From Acidimicrobiaceae bacterium (GTDB lineage Bacteria > Actinomycetota > Acidimicrobiia > Acidimicrobiales > Palsa-688): DNA of 8,448 bases. The notes beneath the pieces were generated by a model. It did not search any database. It was not told where the DNA came from and saw nothing but the letters and a program-made list of their open reading frames with translations. Below, in pieces: positions 6,646 to 8,448 of the stretch (position 1 is its first letter; every line of letters begins with the position of its first letter). The DNA is taken from the NCBI GenBank assembly GCA_030838025.1, contig JAUTXM010000076.1:1-8448 (forward strand). Reading direction: 5' to 3'. A program made the position numbers and the translations under genes.

Positions 6646-6690
6646 GGGGCCGTCGGGGCCGTCGGGGCCGTCGGGGCCGTCGAACCCGTC
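6646..6690. repeat. 9-bp tandem repeat (GGGGCCGTC), four perfect copies plus one diverged
   Basis: Four exact copies of GGGGCCGTC occupy 6646-6681, and GAACCCGTC at 6682-6690 is a diverged fifth. Being a multiple of three, it reads as Gly-Pro-Ser, Gly-Ala-Val or Gly-Arg-Arg triplets in the three forward frames. No supported gene crosses it. Confidence 0.9.
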
Positions 6691-6878
6691 GAAACGGTGG
6701 GGGTCGGTGCGAGTCGCGGGCTCAGATGGGGCGCTCGGCGACCCCCCGGCGGCGCCGGGCGATCGAACCAATCAAACCCGGCCGGGCTTGTCGGCGTATG
6801 GGTCCCTGGCCATGGAGCCCGGACCCCTTGGTGCTGGAGATTGGTTCAGCGTCCGAGGGTCCGAGGGACTTGTCGCCA

Positions 6879-6899
6879 CGAGCCGCGCGAGGGGGCTCG
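6879..6899 (-). terminator. Possible hairpin terminator behind the OmpA-domain gene
   Basis: CGAGCC (6879-6884) and GGCTCG (6894-6899) form a 6-bp GC-rich stem with a 9-nt loop, starting on the base next to the stop codon of the OmpA-domain gene. There is no T-tract. The position suits a transcript end or a 3' RNA-stabilising element. Confidence 0.3.
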
Positions 6900-7706
6900 C
6901 TACGTGGTTCGGACCACGACCTCCACCCGGCGGTTGAAGGCCCGGCCCTCAGGGCTGTCGGAGCCATCGGGCTTCTTCTCTTCTGTCAGGGGAACGGTGC
7001 TGCCGAGTCCGACGGAGGTGATCTCGGCCGCGCTCAGGTTGTGGCCGGTCAGGTAATCCCGTGTGGTCGCGGCCCGGCGCTCGGACAACGACTGGTTGGC
7101 TGCGGCCGAGCCGGTCGAGTCGGTATGACCCCGCACTTGAATGGCGCCGCCGGGGAAGCGATCGTTGATGACGTGGATGATCCCGTTGAGGGTGTCGGTG
7201 CTGCCGATATTTGCACTTCCGGTCTCGAACAGGGCGTCGCTGTTGAACACGAATATGACAACCTTTGCGCCGGAGGCGTCACGGGCGAACAACAAGCTTC
7301 CGGAGATGCCCTGCAGGTCGATATCGGTCGAAGAGGGCAGCCGGAAGAGCGACCCTTTCACCAACGTCGTACCTGCTGCCGGTTCGCTGGCGGTGGTGAT
7401 CATGCACGGTATGCGTAGGACCAGTGCGGCGCCGAAGTCCTGCGTGCCGCACGTGGTATCGAGCTTCCCGTCGCCGTCGTAGTCGTCAAGTCCGGGAACG
7501 GCACCGGCTGGAAGTGCGGTCGTCGGCGAGTCGTCGATGGTGGTGGTTTCGGCAACGGACCGGCTGGGGGCCGTCGTGCCTTGCGCTGACTGGCTGCGTC
7601 CCCCGCTACTGCACCCAGTCGCGATGCCGACGCCCATCATCAGTACCGCGGAGAGAACGACCCGTCGACAATTGGTCCGCGAAATGACGCCGGTCATAGC
7701 ACGCAC
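6900..7706 (-). CDS. OmpA-family lipoprotein (peptidoglycan-binding)
   Basis: A 268-residue protein starting at GTG 7706; ATG 7697 (265 residues) is an equally good start and neither has a strong Shine-Dalgarno. The N-terminus has a basic stretch, a hydrophobic core (VVLSAVLMMGVGI) and a lipobox A-T-G-C with Cys32 as the lipidation site, so it should be a membrane-anchored exported lipoprotein. A Ser/Thr-rich linker follows, then DYDGDGKLD at 75-83, a calcium-loop-like D-x-D-x-D-G motif as in thrombospondin type 3 repeats. Residues about 148-267 form an OmpA C-terminal domain: RGHTDSTGS at 192-200, then N204-x-x-L-S-x-x-R211-A. D196 and R211 have the 15-residue spacing of the Asp/Arg pair that holds diaminopimelate in OmpA. 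Likely role: tethering envelope to peptidoglycan. It lies 68 bp behind the SRPBCC gene. Confidence 0.9.
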   Translation of the reverse strand: MRAMTGVISRTNCRRVVLSAVLMMGVGIATGCSSGGRSQSAQGTTAPSRSVAETTTIDDSPTTALPAGAVPGLDDYDGDGKLDTTCGTQDFGAALVLRIPCMITTASEPAAGTTLVKGSLFRLPSSTDIDLQGISGSLLFARDASGAKVVIFVFNSDALFETGSANIGSTDTLNGIIHVINDRFPGGAIQVRGHTDSTGSAAANQSLSERRAATTRDYLTGHNLSAAEITSVGLGSTVPLTEEKKPDGSDSPEGRAFNRRVEVVVRTT

Positions 7707-7774
7707 GCTAGGTCGGGAACATAGCGAGGCATCCGAAACACCTCTACACGCTCCGAATCGACCGTTGCTCGATC

Positions 7775-8248
7775 TCAGCTCGAGCTGTTGCCTCGTCCGA
7801 GGCGCATGCCGGCGAGGAACGTCCGCAACCCCCGCCGACCGTGGCGCATCATCAGCGTGTGGTTGGCTTCGAACGCCGGGCGAGCGACCCGGCCCAGTCG
7901 GCGCAGCAAAGCCTTCTGGGCTGTCACTTCCTCGTCGAACACCGCCACCGAACCGTCGGGCGTGTCACTGATCGTCCAGCGCGAGAACCCGTCGAGGTCG
8001 CCATCCAGCGCCGCTTCCAAGACTCCCGCGCCGCGATCCCGTCGAGTCTGGCGGCTGGAGAAAACGAGGTCGTACGGAAGCAGGGAGCGGCACACCAGCT
8101 CCGACTGGCCCGGCGACACCTCCCGGACCGTCCGCACCTCAGGCCACCAGCTGGGGTACGCCACCAGCTCTGCCAGCGCCTTGTAGACGTCGTCGACCGG
8201 AGCGTCGAGCGACCAGACGCTGCGAAAAACGTAGAAGTTGCTGTCCAT
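7775..8248 (-). CDS. SRPBCC family protein (polyketide cyclase/START-like)
   Basis: A 157-residue protein starting at ATG 8248. It opens with FRSVWSLDAPVDDVYKALAE and AYPSWWPEV, the first strand, first helix and W-P-E block typical of SRPBCC proteins. A run of strands follows (ELVCRSLLPYDLVFSS, then GFSRWTISD and SVAVFDEEVTAQK), and a long C-terminal helix ends with a basic tail (NHTLMMRHGRRGLRTFLAGM). The fold binds hydrophobic ligands in a cavity; no ligand or enzyme activity can be read here. It is likely cytoplasmic. It starts 16 bp after the stop of the upstream partial gene, suggesting one transcript. No clear Shine-Dalgarno precedes the ATG. Length is normal for single-domain members. 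Confidence 0.85.
   Translation of the reverse strand: MDSNFYVFRSVWSLDAPVDDVYKALAELVAYPSWWPEVRTVREVSPGQSELVCRSLLPYDLVFSSRQTRRDRGAGVLEAALDGDLDGFSRWTISDTPDGSVAVFDEEVTAQKALLRRLGRVARPAFEANHTLMMRHGRRGLRTFLAGMRLGRGNSSS
7776..7787. repeat. 12-bp perfect palindrome CAGCTCGAGCTG
   Basis: The palindrome overlaps the last codons and stop of the SRPBCC gene, upstream of the OmpA-domain lipoprotein gene. It could be an operator or simply the result of the Ser-Ser-Ser codons. Confidence 0.4.
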
Positions 8249-8264
8249 CGGAGGAGTGTCGCGC

Positions 8265-8448
8265 TCAGTCGAGATACGGGACGGGGTGATTCCCGCCTCG
8301 ATCGACGAACCGCTCGTTCAGCGCCTGGGCGATGGTGTTGTGTTCCAACCGGGCCAGATCGCGGCCGCCCGCCAGGTAACCGCTCAGATCATCGATGCCC
8401 GCGACACCGCCCAGGCCGATGTAGTCGACCCAGAGTTCCTCGCGGGTC
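8265..8448 (-). CDS. Hypothetical protein, C-terminal 60 residues (5' end outside window)
   Basis: A minus-strand frame is open from the right edge to TGA 8265-8267. It encodes a soluble-looking, mostly helical C-terminus: TREELWVDYIGLGGVAGIDD, then LSGYLAGGRDLARLEHNTIA, then a helix with LNERFVDRGG, ending HPVPYLD. It reads as true coding sequence by amino acid make-up and shares spacing (16 bp) with the SRPBCC gene. I do not recognise the family from this fragment. Confidence 0.75.
   Translation of the reverse strand, partial: TREELWVDYIGLGGVAGIDDLSGYLAGGRDLARLEHNTIAQALNERFVDRGGNHPVPYLD

Larger units (their letters stand above)
6577..6899. other. Gene-free stretch with repeats and hairpins
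   Basis: No frame here looks like a real protein on either strand. It holds the hairpin at 6584-6603, the 9-bp tandem repeat at 6646-6690, a 6-bp GC stem with 3-nt loop at 6745-6759 (CCCGGC/GCCGGG), a 10-bp palindrome CCCGGCCGGG at 6777-6786, a doubled GTCCGAGG at about 6851-6866, and the hairpin at 6879-6899. No promoter was identified. Confidence 0.6.

Noticed and set aside
6061..6690. CRISPR array
   Set aside because: The 5-bp and 9-bp units are pure tandem repeats with no spacers between them.
6830..6870. tRNA-like GGTTCA segment
   Set aside because: No matching acceptor stem, D-arm or anticodon arm could be folded around it.
5870..6937. 355-residue plus-strand frame read as one gene
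   Set aside because: Only about 6227-6487 looks coding. The rest runs through the pentanucleotide and 9-bp repeats and becomes Arg/Pro/Ser-rich noise.

Overview
The window is GC-rich throughout, uses GTG and TTG starts as well as ATG, and has short gaps between genes. This suits a high-GC actinobacterium; Acidimicrobiia is my best guess from protein style alone, with no marker gene to prove it. No rRNA, tRNA, CRISPR array, transposase or phage gene was seen.

Layout. (1) Positions 2-3424, plus strand: the C-terminal 675 residues of a very long proline-rich protein with a C-terminal membrane anchor, then a HEAT-repeat protein 5 bp behind it, then after 145 bp an NAD(P)-binding oxidoreductase of the YwnB/NmrA-like type. 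(2) Positions 3432-5044, minus strand: a translationally coupled pair, an SRPBCC-DoxX-like fusion followed by a DUF4166 protein, converging on the oxidoreductase with only 7 bp between stop codons. (3) Positions about 5100-6899: a disordered stretch holding the remains of a peptidoglycan-binding/L,D-transpeptidase gene, a broken small membrane-protein gene, a frameshifted acidic protein, a 19-bp exact direct repeat, a pentanucleotide tandem repeat, a 9-bp tandem repeat and several hairpins. (4) Positions 6900-8448, minus strand: an OmpA-domain lipoprotein, an SRPBCC protein, and the C-terminus of an unrecognised protein that runs off the right edge.

How the parts may relate. The coupled fusion and DUF4166 genes, with the facing oxidoreductase, bring together domains that I recall co-occurring elsewhere (NAD(P)-binding, SRPBCC, DoxX-like, DUF4166). 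A shared membrane or lipid redox role is only inference. The OmpA-domain lipoprotein and the decayed L,D-transpeptidase both concern peptidoglycan. The centre looks like a region losing genes, or one with single-base assembly errors. I found no convincing new multi-gene system; the central decayed region is what most deserves a second look.
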